In this document: in pieces, positions 1-5,813 of the stretch
Numbering within the stretch: the first letter of the stretch is position 1
How the letters are laid out: every line of letters begins with the position of its first letter
Assembly (NCBI GenBank): GCA_023511325.1
Contig: JAIMBU010000221.1
Span: 1 to 5,813 of the forward strand
Source: Gorillibacterium sp.
Lineage (GTDB): Bacteria; Bacillota; Bacilli; Paenibacillales; NBRC-103111
Direction: 5' to 3'
DNA: 5,813 bases
Notes under the pieces: model-generated
Database searches by the model: none
Told to the model about the DNA's origin: nothing
Seen by the model: only the letters and a program-made list of their open reading frames with translations
Made by a program: the position numbers and the translations under genes

Positions 1-1542
1 ACCATGTACAGCGCTGACCATAATACATCTTGGGATAACATGGAGAGCCGCGTCGGTAAGGTAATTACCGAGAAGACTGGTGTCACGTTGAAGCAAGAAT
101 TCCCCATTGGAGCCAGTGCAACAGATCAGAAGATTCCGCTGATGATCTCAAGTGGCGAGTTCCCAGATTTGATCATGCCTAAAGGTGAAATGTCTAAGTT
201 AGTCGATGCTGGCGCTTTGATCGATTTGCGTCCACTTATCGATGAATTTGGTCCTAATATCAAGAAGGTCTATGGCGATTACTTAAATCGCTTGAAGTGG
301 AGCAAAGATGATGACGCCATCTACATTCTTCCTACTGCTGGTGTAGATCAACAGTATTTTGAATCAGGCGGTGGCTTTCAAATCCAGCATCGTGTATTGA
401 AGGACCTCGGTTACCCGCAAATCAAAACTGTTGAGGATTTTGAAAACGCCATCAAAACTTATATTGCTAAAAATCCAACGACAGATGGTCAACCAACGAT
501 TGGTATGTCCCTCAACGCTGGGGAGTGGCAGATCCTGATCTCCACAACGAACCCTGCCTTCTATACAACAGGTGGTTCTGATAATGGTGAGTATTACATC
601 GATGATAATACTTATGAAGCGACTTATCACTATCTTCGCCCTGAAGAAAAGGCATACTTTAAATGGTTGAATCACATGAACGATATTGGATTGCTTGATA
701 AAGAAAGTTTTGTCCAAAAATATGATCAATACAAAGCAAAGGTTGCTACAGGTCGTGTTCTTGGTTTTATTGACCAACAATGGGATTATCAAGATGCTGA
801 GAAAGCACTGAAGGCAGAAGGCAAATTTGATAAAACGTATGCACGCTTTCCCGTAACCATGAGTGCAGACATCAAGCAAAAGGAATTCCAAGATACCGGA
901 TACCTTTCGGGTAACGGAATTGGGATCACAACAAGTGCTAAAAACCCAGAGCAATTGATCAAGTTTCTTGACTATCTGGCATCAGATGAAGGCCAAGTAC
1001 TGACAAACTGGGGTATCGAAGGAACCGATTATAAGCTTGAAGACGGTAAACGTGTGATCCCGCAAGAAGTACAAGACCGCAAAGTAAACGATGCTGTTAA
1101 CTTCACGAAGGAAAGCGGCATCGGCAACTATATCATCGCCCCTAGATACGGTGATGGTGTCGTCGATCCAACCGGAAACTCTTATACAACCAGCTTTAAG
1201 AGTCAGATCGTTGCAGGCTATTCCGTTGAAGACAAAGCAACCCTAAGTAAATATGGTGCAGAGACCTATATCGACCTCTGGCCGAAGTCAACAGAATTCT
1301 CAGTTAAAGCTTGGGGAGCAGCCTGGAATATCACGAAGGAAACAGGCTCCGAGCTGGATATTCTGACGACCAAAATGGATGAAATCATGAAAAAACGGGT
1401 ACCACAAGCGATTTTGGCAGATCCAGCTGAATTCGATGCGGTCTGGGATACCTTCATGAAGGATCTGGATAAAGCCGGCGTTAAAAAAATGAATGAACAA
1501 TATACCGAATTGGTAAAAGCCAGAGTTGAGCTTTGGAAATAA
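1..1542 (+). CDS. ABC transporter extracellular solute-binding protein, Lpl-type (5' partial)
   Basis: This is the substrate-capturing lipoprotein of a carbohydrate ABC importer, acting outside the membrane. The frame is open from the first base to TAA at 1540-1542, giving about 513 residues. The ATG at position 4 is probably internal: what follows (MYSADHNTSWDNM) reads like the first mature strand of such proteins, and no signal peptide or lipobox Cys is visible, so the true start lies upstream. Family-like features are a GEFPDLIMPKG segment near nt 154-183, followed by KLVDAGALIDLRPLID (typical binding-protein lobe-1 wording); a GIGITTSAKNPEQLIKFLDYL stretch around nt 913-978; and a long helical C-terminus ending in VELWK. 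Large proteins of this kind (about 500-560 aa) are abundant in Paenibacillus and usually follow two permease genes, which may lie upstream. The ligand cannot be read from sequence; a galactoside is inferred only from the two downstream galactosidases. It ends before a strong terminator. Confidence 0.9.
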   Translation, partial: TMYSADHNTSWDNMESRVGKVITEKTGVTLKQEFPIGASATDQKIPLMISSGEFPDLIMPKGEMSKLVDAGALIDLRPLIDEFGPNIKKVYGDYLNRLKWSKDDDAIYILPTAGVDQQYFESGGGFQIQHRVLKDLGYPQIKTVEDFENAIKTYIAKNPTTDGQPTIGMSLNAGEWQILISTTNPAFYTTGGSDNGEYYIDDNTYEATYHYLRPEEKAYFKWLNHMNDIGLLDKESFVQKYDQYKAKVATGRVLGFIDQQWDYQDAEKALKAEGKFDKTYARFPVTMSADIKQKEFQDTGYLSGNGIGITTSAKNPEQLIKFLDYLASDEGQVLTNWGIEGTDYKLEDGKRVIPQEVQDRKVNDAVNFTKESGIGNYIIAPRYGDGVVDPTGNSYTTSFKSQIVAGYSVEDKATLSKYGAETYIDLWPKSTEFSVKAWGAAWNITKETGSELDILTTKMDEIMKKRVPQAILADPAEFDAVWDTFMKDLDKAGVKKMNEQYTELVKARVELWK

Positions 1543-1561
1543 ATTAGTCTGGTTTTTCACA

Positions 1562-1610
1562 GAAACGGCTAGCGTCCATAAAAGGATGGCATAGCCGTTT
1601 CTTCTTGCTT
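1562..1610 (+). terminator. Rho-independent terminator of the solute-binding protein gene
   Basis: Perfect 10-base arms, GAAACGGCTA (1562-1571) and TAGCCGTTTC (1592-1601), enclose a 20-base loop. The loop can pair further through GTCC/GGAT around ATAAAA. The right arm runs into a T-rich stretch (TTTCTTCTTGCTT, 1598-1610). It starts 20 bases after the TAA, the usual place for an intrinsic terminator. The T-run is interrupted by C and G, so some read-through is possible. Confidence 0.85.
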
Positions 1611-1617
1611 AGATGGC

Positions 1618-1646
1618 TTGATAGGGGCCCATCCATCCGTTATACT
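1618..1646 (+). promoter_or_regulatory. Sigma-A-type promoter for the GH42 gene
   Basis: TTGATA (1618-1623) and TATACT (1641-1646) are separated by exactly 17 bases; each matches the -35/-10 consensus at five of six positions. A start of transcription near 1653 is expected. It lies directly after the upstream terminator, so the beta-galactosidase appears to have its own transcript. The spacer holds GGGCCC (1625-1630) and CCATCCATC (1629-1637), but I see no convincing operator. Confidence 0.65.
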
Positions 1647-1675
1647 GAGGCGTGAATGAGGCACTTGATGACAAC

Positions 1676-1682
1676 AAAGGAG
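1676..1682 (+). promoter_or_regulatory. Ribosome binding site fixing the GH42 start at TTG 1692
   Basis: AAAGGAG is a near-perfect Shine-Dalgarno sequence, with 9 bases between it and the TTG at 1692-1694. The competing in-frame ATGs fit less well: 1656 has only GAGG at 1647-1650 and would sit about 3 bases from the predicted transcription start; 1668 lies upstream of this site; 1683 abuts it. Confidence 0.7.
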
Positions 1683-1691
1683 ATGCACAGA

Positions 1692-3731
1692 TTGTTTAAT
1701 GAGAAGCTTCCTAAGATATGGTACGGTGGCGACTATAACCCGGAACAGTGGGATAAAGAGGTTATACATGAGGATTTGCGGATGTTCAAGCTTGCCGGAA
1801 TTGATGTAGCAACCGTTAATGTGTTCTCTTGGGCGCTCATTCAACCAAGTGAACATGTCTATCATTTTGACGGGCTAGACGCTATCATGGACAACCTTGC
1901 CAGTAAAGGGGTTTCAGTCTGCTTAGCAACAAGTACGGGAGCTCATCCGGCATGGATGGCTCGAGAGTTTCCCGATGTGACTCGGGTCGATAGTGAAGGT
2001 CGAAAGCGGAAGTTTGGCGGACGGCATAATTCCTGTCCCAACAGTCCAACCTATCGCAAGCACGTCGCCCTCCTAGCTGGGAAAATAGCTGAGCGCTACA
2101 AAGATCATCCAGCCCTACTCATGTGGCATGTGTCTAACGAATATGGAGGCTACTGCTATTGCGAGAATTGCGCTGCGGCATTTCGCAAGTGGCTGCAAAA
2201 TCGCTATGGAAGCTTAGATAAGTTAAACAAGGTTTGGTACACAGCCTTTTGGGGTCACACCTTCTATGACTGGGAGGAAATTGTGCCTCCTAATGGGTTG
2301 AGTGAAGAGTGGGGCAACCGGACCAACTTCCAAAGTATTTCTCTTGATTACCGTCGCTTTCAATCTGAATCGCTGCTGGAATGCTACTCGTTAGAGTATG
2401 ATGAGCTTAAGAAGCACACACCGAATATACCGGTCACTACCAACCTGATGGGCTTCTATCCAGAGCTTAATTATTTTGAATGGGCGAAGCGAATGGATGT
2501 TGTCTCTTGGGATAATTACCCGTCGCTTGACACTCCGGTTAGCTTCACTGCAATGACACATGATTTGATGCGTGGACTTAAAGGTGGACAACCCTTTATG
2601 CTCATGGAGCAAACGCCCAGCCAACAGAATTGGCAGGCCTATAACTCACTAAAACGCCCAGGTGTCATGCGGCTATGGAGCTATCAGGCGGTTGCCCATG
2701 GTGCCGATACCGTCTTGTTCTTCCAACTTCGTCGTTCGATTGGTGCTTGCGAGAAGTACCACGGAGCTGTGATCGAGCATGTGGGTCACGAGCACACCCG
2801 GGTGTTCCGGGAATGTGCCGAGCTTGGACGGGAGCTACAACTACTCGGAGATGGTCTTCTCGATTCGCGTCTGGAATCCAAAGCAGCCGTTCTCTACGAT
2901 TGGGAGAATCGCTGGGGTGTGGAATTGTCCAGTGGGCCAAGTGTTGGCTTGAAGTACGTAGATGAGGTGCATAAGTATTATGATGCGCTCTATCAGTTGA
3001 ATATTCAGACCGATATGATTGGGATCGAGGAGGCGTTTGAGCGGTATGATCTGATCATTGCTCCGGTTCTCTATATGATCAAGCCCGGACTTGCTGATAA
3101 AATCGAAGCCTTTGTGCAGCGGGGTGGAACGTTTATCACGACCTTCTTCAGCGGAATCGTCGATGAGAACGATATCGTTACTACCGGCGGGTATCCTGGT
3201 AAACTCCGTCCACTCCTTGGTATTTGGTCGGAGGAAATTGATGCGCTCTATCCAGATATGCACAACCAAATCGTCATGAAGACTGAATTCGGCCCACTTT
3301 CGGGTGAATATTCCTGTAATGTGCTTTGTGATCTGATTCATTCCGAAGGAGCAGAGGTCCTAGCGGAGTACGGCTCTGACTTCTACCAAGGCATGCCCGT
3401 ATTGACGCGCAACAAATTTGGAGCCGGAGAAGCGTGGTATGTAGCTTCAAGTCCAGAAGCTTCCTTCCTGCAAGGACTGCTTGCTAAGATTTGTCTGGAC
3501 AAAGGGATCAAGCCCCTACTGGTAACTCCCGATGGTGTAGAGGTGACCAAACGAACGAAGAATGATCAATCCTACACCTTCTTACTTAATCACAATGCGG
3601 CACCCGCCACGATTCACCTGCCAGAGTCAGAAGTAGAAGCTACAGATTTACTGACGGGTAATATTTTATCAGGCGCCATAGAGCTTGCGGCAAAAGGTGT
3701 TATCATACTTAAGCAACAACGAAACGAGTAG
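1692..3731 (+). CDS. Beta-galactosidase, glycoside hydrolase family 42
   Basis: Retaining hydrolase removing terminal beta-D-galactosyl residues from oligosaccharides; with no signal peptide it should be cytoplasmic. Numbering from TTG 1692 (679 aa, a normal GH42 length), the (beta/alpha)8 domain opens with YGGDYNPEQW (11-20), the family hallmark. The acid/base is Glu150 in HVSNEYGG and the nucleophile Glu306 in FMLMEQTP. Cys115 plus the C-x-C-x2-C cluster (155, 157, 160) match the zinc site known from the Thermus A4 enzyme. A trimerisation-type domain begins near 396 (KAAVLYDWENRW), and a short beta-rich C-terminal domain covers about 616-679. TTG is preferred for its AAAGGAG site and the upstream promoter; an in-frame ATG at 1656 would add 12 residues. 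The gene is complete, with no frameshift. It sits between a sugar-binding protein gene and an alpha-galactosidase gene. The natural substrate (galactan fragments, galacto-oligosaccharides or other galactosides) is not decided by sequence; GH42 enzymes often prefer these to lactose. Confidence 0.95.
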   Translation: MFNEKLPKIWYGGDYNPEQWDKEVIHEDLRMFKLAGIDVATVNVFSWALIQPSEHVYHFDGLDAIMDNLASKGVSVCLATSTGAHPAWMAREFPDVTRVDSEGRKRKFGGRHNSCPNSPTYRKHVALLAGKIAERYKDHPALLMWHVSNEYGGYCYCENCAAAFRKWLQNRYGSLDKLNKVWYTAFWGHTFYDWEEIVPPNGLSEEWGNRTNFQSISLDYRRFQSESLLECYSLEYDELKKHTPNIPVTTNLMGFYPELNYFEWAKRMDVVSWDNYPSLDTPVSFTAMTHDLMRGLKGGQPFMLMEQTPSQQNWQAYNSLKRPGVMRLWSYQAVAHGADTVLFFQLRRSIGACEKYHGAVIEHVGHEHTRVFRECAELGRELQLLGDGLLDSRLESKAAVLYDWENRWGVELSSGPSVGLKYVDEVHKYYDALYQLNIQTDMIGIEEAFERYDLIIAPVLYMIKPGLADKIEAFVQRGGTFITTFFSGIVDENDIVTTGGYPGKLRPLLGIWSEEIDALYPDMHNQIVMKTEFGPLSGEYSCNVLCDLIHSEGAEVLAEYGSDFYQGMPVLTRNKFGAGEAWYVASSPEASFLQGLLAKICLDKGIKPLLVTPDGVEVTKRTKNDQSYTFLLNHNAAPATIHLPESEVEATDLLTGNILSGAIELAAKGVIILKQQRNE

Positions 3732-3845
3732 ACGAAGCAACTCCATAAGATGAACACAGGATAGCGCCAAAGGAAAGAAGAGTAACAAGGAGGAAGTTTG
3801 GAGCTATAGGAGCGGAGAGGCCCTCACTAAGGAGTTCTCACAAAC

Positions 3846-3916
3846 CGGACCCCAATGCCCTTATTTGTTGGGAAACTAGTCCTTTTTAACTCTAGCGGAC
3901 TCCAGAGCCTTTATTT
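3846..3916 (-). repeat. Degenerate intergenic repeat, minus-strand pair (copies A and B)
   Basis: Two 21-base units lie at 3846-3866 and 3896-3916, exactly 50 bases apart. Read on the minus strand each begins AAATAA and ends GTCCG. Counted by eye, copies A and B match plus-strand copy D at 16 and 15 of 21 positions, without gaps. On the plus strand they appear as CGGAC...TTATTTGTT. The 29-base interval between them is not conserved against the plus-strand pair. The layout resembles a REP-like dispersed element of the kind I associate with Paenibacillus intergenic DNA; that link is from memory and unverified. Confidence 0.65.
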
Positions 3917-3950
3917 GTTCGATCCCGACCACAATCAGCAGGTTTTTAAG

Positions 3951-4029
3951 ACATAAGTGCATCTGGGTCCGAAACGCTGACCCATTCCGTTTTTTCAGAG
4001 AAATAAGTGCAACTGAGTCCGAAACGCTG
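3951..4029 (+). repeat. Degenerate intergenic repeat, plus-strand pair (copies C and D)
   Basis: Units at 3951-3971 and 4001-4021, again exactly 50 bases apart, agree at 18 of 21 positions (both contain ATAAGTGCA and end GTCCG). Their similarity runs on through AAACGCTG to 3979 and 4029, so GTCCGAAACGCTG is identical in both. They face away from the minus-strand pair across a 34-base centre (3917-3950), making the whole block an imperfect inverted repeat of two direct repeats. Better conservation of C and D suggests they duplicated more recently than A and B. Confidence 0.7.
3964..3995 (+). terminator. Possible terminator hairpin inside repeat copy C
   Basis: TGGGTC (3964-3969) pairs perfectly with GACCCA (3979-3984) across a 9-base loop. 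A run of six T residues follows at 3990-3995 after a 5-base gap (TTCCG). The stem is short and the gap is longer than in a classic intrinsic terminator. It is nevertheless the only hairpin plus T-run downstream of the GH42 stop, so it may end that transcript about 250 bases past the stop codon. Confidence 0.35.
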
Positions 4030-4127
4030 GCTATTTGACTGTTACATGAGGCATGAAGCACAAGCAAAAGTAAACGAAACCACAGTTGCATGAACTGCGC
4101 TCCCATCAAAACAGGTTAGGTAAAACA

Positions 4128-4154
4128 GCGGTCGGAAGTCAAAACCTTCCCCGC
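4128..4154. other. Bulged inverted repeat upstream of the GH36 gene
   Basis: GCGG (4128-4131) and GGAAG (4134-4138) pair with CTTCC (4146-4150) and CCGC (4151-4154), giving nine base pairs with a 2-base bulge (TC) and a 7-base loop. On the plus strand no T-run follows. On the minus strand the hairpin is followed by TGTTTTAC, so it could weakly terminate antisense transcription. It lies just upstream of the candidate -35 at 4163, so a regulator-binding site is another possibility. Its function is undetermined. Confidence 0.35.
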
Positions 4155-4162
4155 AGTTACGA

Positions 4163-4190
4163 TTGACGCTAAGAAGGTAAGGGTTCTAAG
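4163..4190 (+). promoter_or_regulatory. Weak promoter candidate for the GH36 gene
   Basis: TTGACG (4163-4168; 5 of 6 to consensus) is followed after 16 bases by TCTAAG (4185-4190; 4 of 6). A transcript from here would start near 4197, leaving a leader of about 25 bases with the ribosome site at 4211-4216. The -10 is poor, so an activator may be needed. The AT-rich TATATA at 4198-4203 has no -35 at proper distance. Confidence 0.35.
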
Positions 4191-4221
4191 TTCAGCTTAT
4201 ATAGACGAAAGTGAGGATATT

Positions 4222-5813
4222 ATGAAAATCGAATTTCTTGCCGAAGAACAAATTTTCCACTTATCTAATGAAAGAATCAGCTATGCCCTCCAGTTATTGG
4301 ATGGACATTTCCCTTCTCATCTTTACTGGGGCAGAAAAATTCGTTCCGGAAGCCTTGGATTGATTCCCCAATATCGCGGACGTCCTTCTTTCTCCCCGGT
4401 GCCGTTTGCCGATAAACAGTTGCTTTCCTTCGACGCTGTCCCTTTTGAATATCCCGGCTACGGCTCAGGAGATTTTCGCCATCCGGCCTATCAGGTTGAG
4501 CTTCCGAATGGTTCAACTGTCACAGAAACGGAATACCAAAGCCACCGGATCATTCAAGGCAAACCGGAACTACAAGGACTTCCTGCTACCTATGCAGAAA
4601 GCGATGCAGAAGCGCAAACCTTGGAAATTGAGCTGAAGGATCGCTTGACTGGCCTGGTTATTGTGCTTTCCTATACCGTATTTGCCCAGCACGATGCCAT
4701 CGCTCGTTCTGTCCGTTTCCGTAACGATGGAGCAGATCGCTTAAAGCTGCTTCGCGCGCTGAGTGTGAGCATAGACTTTCATGGTTCTGATTATGAGCTC
4801 CTGCATCTTTCCGGTGCCTGGGCGAGAGAACGGATGATCGAAAGAAGGCCGCTTGTACCTGGTATGCAGGGTGTGGAAAGTCGCCGCGGCTCCAGCAGTC
4901 ATAATCATAATCCGTTCATCGCCTTGCTTAGTCAAGGAGCAGACGAGGACCATGGGGAGGTTTATGGCTTCAGTCTTGTCTACAGTGGTAATTTTGTCGC
5001 TCAAGCTGAGGTTGACCACTATGCATCGACGCGAGTCACCATGGGAATCAATCCTTTTGATTTTTCCTGGTTACTCGAACCAGGGCAGAGCTTTCAAACG
5101 CCTGAGGCAGTCATGGTCTATTCTGCCGCAGGCCTGGGAGAGATGTCTCGTACCTATCACAAACTGTATCAGTCTCGATTGGTCCGGGGGACATTTCGTG
5201 ATCAGGAGCGTCCGGTATTGGTCAACAATTGGGAGGCTACATACTTCAATTTTACGGCTGATAAGATTGAAAGCATAGCTAAGGTAGGCAAAGAACTGGG
5301 CATTGAAATGTTCGTGCTGGATGACGGTTGGTTTGGTAAACGTGACAGTGATAATTGTTCACTTGGCGATTGGTTTGTCGACCGCAATAAGCTACCAAAT
5401 GGCCTTGAGGATCTAGTAGAACGCGTCCGCAAGCTCGATATGCGGTTCGGCCTCTGGTTCGAGCCCGAAATGGTATCCCCTGATAGCGACTTGTACCGAA
5501 ATCATCCTGATTGGTGCCTGCATGTTCCAGATCGCCGGAGAACCGAAGGTCGTCAACAGCTTATCCTCGATTTATCTCGAGAAGATGTTTGTGACGCCAT
5601 CTATACGATGGTTTCAGATATTCTGAAGAGCGCTCCGATCACCTATGTCAAATGGGACATGAATCGGAACATGACAGAGATCGGCTCTGCCTTGCTTCCG
5701 CCAGAACAGCAAAGAGAAACGGTCCATCGGTATTATTTGGGCTTGTACCGCATATTGGAGCAGATCACAACGGAGTTCCCCGACATCCTGTTCGAAAGCT
5801 GTTCAGGTGGTGG
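4222..5813 (+). CDS. Alpha-galactosidase, glycoside hydrolase family 36 (3' partial)
   Basis: Retaining enzyme cleaving terminal alpha-galactosyl residues from melibiose, raffinose-family sugars or galactomannan side chains; no signal peptide, so cytoplasmic. My translation stays open for 530 complete codons to the window edge, about 73% of the usual 730 aa. The ATG at 4222 follows GTGAGG (4211-4216) by 5 bases, and there is no other in-frame ATG until residue 197. Residues 1 to about 330 form the N-terminal beta-sandwich region, including GDFRHPA (83-89). The catalytic barrel then shows Trp337 (NNWEATYF), Asp367-Asp368 (LDDGWFGKR), WFEPEMV (412-418), Arg444 (GRQQL), Lys477 and the nucleophile Asp479 (KWDMNR), ending at Cys527 in CSGGG. 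These align one residue off the numbering I recall for Geobacillus AgaA (W336, D366, D367, R443, K476, D478, C526). The acid/base Asp (548 in AgaA) lies beyond the window, so activity cannot be confirmed. It is probably transcribed separately from the GH42 gene. Confidence 0.95.
   Translation, partial: MKIEFLAEEQIFHLSNERISYALQLLDGHFPSHLYWGRKIRSGSLGLIPQYRGRPSFSPVPFADKQLLSFDAVPFEYPGYGSGDFRHPAYQVELPNGSTVTETEYQSHRIIQGKPELQGLPATYAESDAEAQTLEIELKDRLTGLVIVLSYTVFAQHDAIARSVRFRNDGADRLKLLRALSVSIDFHGSDYELLHLSGAWARERMIERRPLVPGMQGVESRRGSSSHNHNPFIALLSQGADEDHGEVYGFSLVYSGNFVAQAEVDHYASTRVTMGINPFDFSWLLEPGQSFQTPEAVMVYSAAGLGEMSRTYHKLYQSRLVRGTFRDQERPVLVNNWEATYFNFTADKIESIAKVGKELGIEMFVLDDGWFGKRDSDNCSLGDWFVDRNKLPNGLEDLVERVRKLDMRFGLWFEPEMVSPDSDLYRNHPDWCLHVPDRRRTEGRQQLILDLSREDVCDAIYTMVSDILKSAPITYVKWDMNRNMTEIGSALLPPEQQRETVHRYYLGLYRILEQITTEFPDILFESCSGG

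Larger units (their letters stand above)
3732..4221. other. Non-coding gap of 490 bases between the two galactosidase genes
   Basis: No credible gene is visible. The first part (3732-3845) holds nothing I can name: it has no T-run terminator right after the GH42 stop. A strong AAGGAGG at 3787-3793 leads only to a four-codon frame (TTG 3798, then TAG). From 3846 to 4029 it carries a repeat element of four related 21-base units, two per strand, with a terminator-like hairpin inside. From 4128 to 4221 it carries a bulged hairpin, a weak promoter candidate and the ribosome site of the alpha-galactosidase gene. A minus-strand open frame spanning 3876-4109 overlies the repeats and resembles no protein I know. 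Confidence 0.7.

Noticed and set aside
364..954. Minus-strand open frame of 196 codons inside the binding-protein gene
   Set aside because: It is antisense to a well-supported coding sequence and its Cys/Ile/Phe-rich composition fits a shadow frame rather than a known protein.
3787..3800. Strong AAGGAGG ribosome-site look-alike followed by TTG at 3798
   Set aside because: The frame stops after three further codons (TAG), so it encodes at most a meaningless mini-peptide; purine-rich chance match or part of the repeat element.
3846..4029. CRISPR-like array (21-base repeats with 29-base intervals)
   Set aside because: There are only two copies per strand, they are degenerate (15-18 of 21 matches), the pairs face opposite ways, and no cas gene or leader is visible.
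3969..4032. Catabolite-response (cre) sites at the two AAACGCT cores in repeat copies C and D
   Set aside because: Only the centre fits; the outer bases of the cre consensus mismatch at several positions in both copies, and the similarity is explained by their being repeat copies.
4083..4097. CAGTT-N5-AACTG inverted repeat as an operator
   Set aside because: Five-base arms are expected by chance in a gap this size, and it lies about 70 bases upstream of the candidate promoter with no second copy.
3876..4109. Minus-strand open frame of 77 codons in the intergenic gap
   Set aside because: It overlies the repeat units, has no recognisable family features, and I saw no good ribosome site; most likely chance.
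4853..5278. Plus-strand open frame of 141 codons in a second frame within the GH36 gene
   Set aside because: The GH36 frame is continuous through this stretch with family motifs on both sides, so this is an overlapping shadow frame.

Overview
The window looks like a carbohydrate-utilisation locus of a Gram-positive Bacillota, most probably Paenibacillus or a close relative. The signs are a large Lpl-type extracellular sugar-binding protein, a GH42 beta-galactosidase, a GH36 alpha-galactosidase of the Geobacillus AgaA/AgaB type, purine-rich AAAGGAG ribosome sites, a TTG start and a sigma-A-like promoter. The genus is an inference from protein flavour, because no taxonomic marker is present.

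Layout, all genes on the plus strand. (1) 1-1542: the 3' part of a gene for an ABC-transporter solute-binding protein; its signal peptide lies upstream of the window. (2) 1543-1691: a 10-bp-arm hairpin followed by a T-rich run ends that transcript, and a TTGATA-N17-TATACT promoter begins a new one. (3) 1692-3731: an intracellular GH42 beta-galactosidase, best started at a TTG codon. (4) 3732-4221: 490 bases without a gene, holding four degenerate copies of a 21-base repeat (two per strand, each pair spaced exactly 50 bases), a terminator-like hairpin, a bulged hairpin and a weak promoter candidate. (5) 4222-5813: the first 530 codons of a GH36 alpha-galactosidase, cut by the window end just before its acid/base residue.

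Together the genes suggest uptake of galactose-containing oligosaccharides through an ABC importer. Terminal beta-galactosyl and alpha-galactosyl residues would then be removed in the cytoplasm, with the released galactose entering central metabolism through genes not in view. The terminator, promoters and repeat-filled gap suggest separately transcribed units rather than one tight operon.

The coding content is ordinary for such a locus and I see no new defence, mobile or RNA system. The points most worth a second look are the geometrically regular inverted-pair repeat element at 3846-4029 and the start-site revision of the beta-galactosidase.
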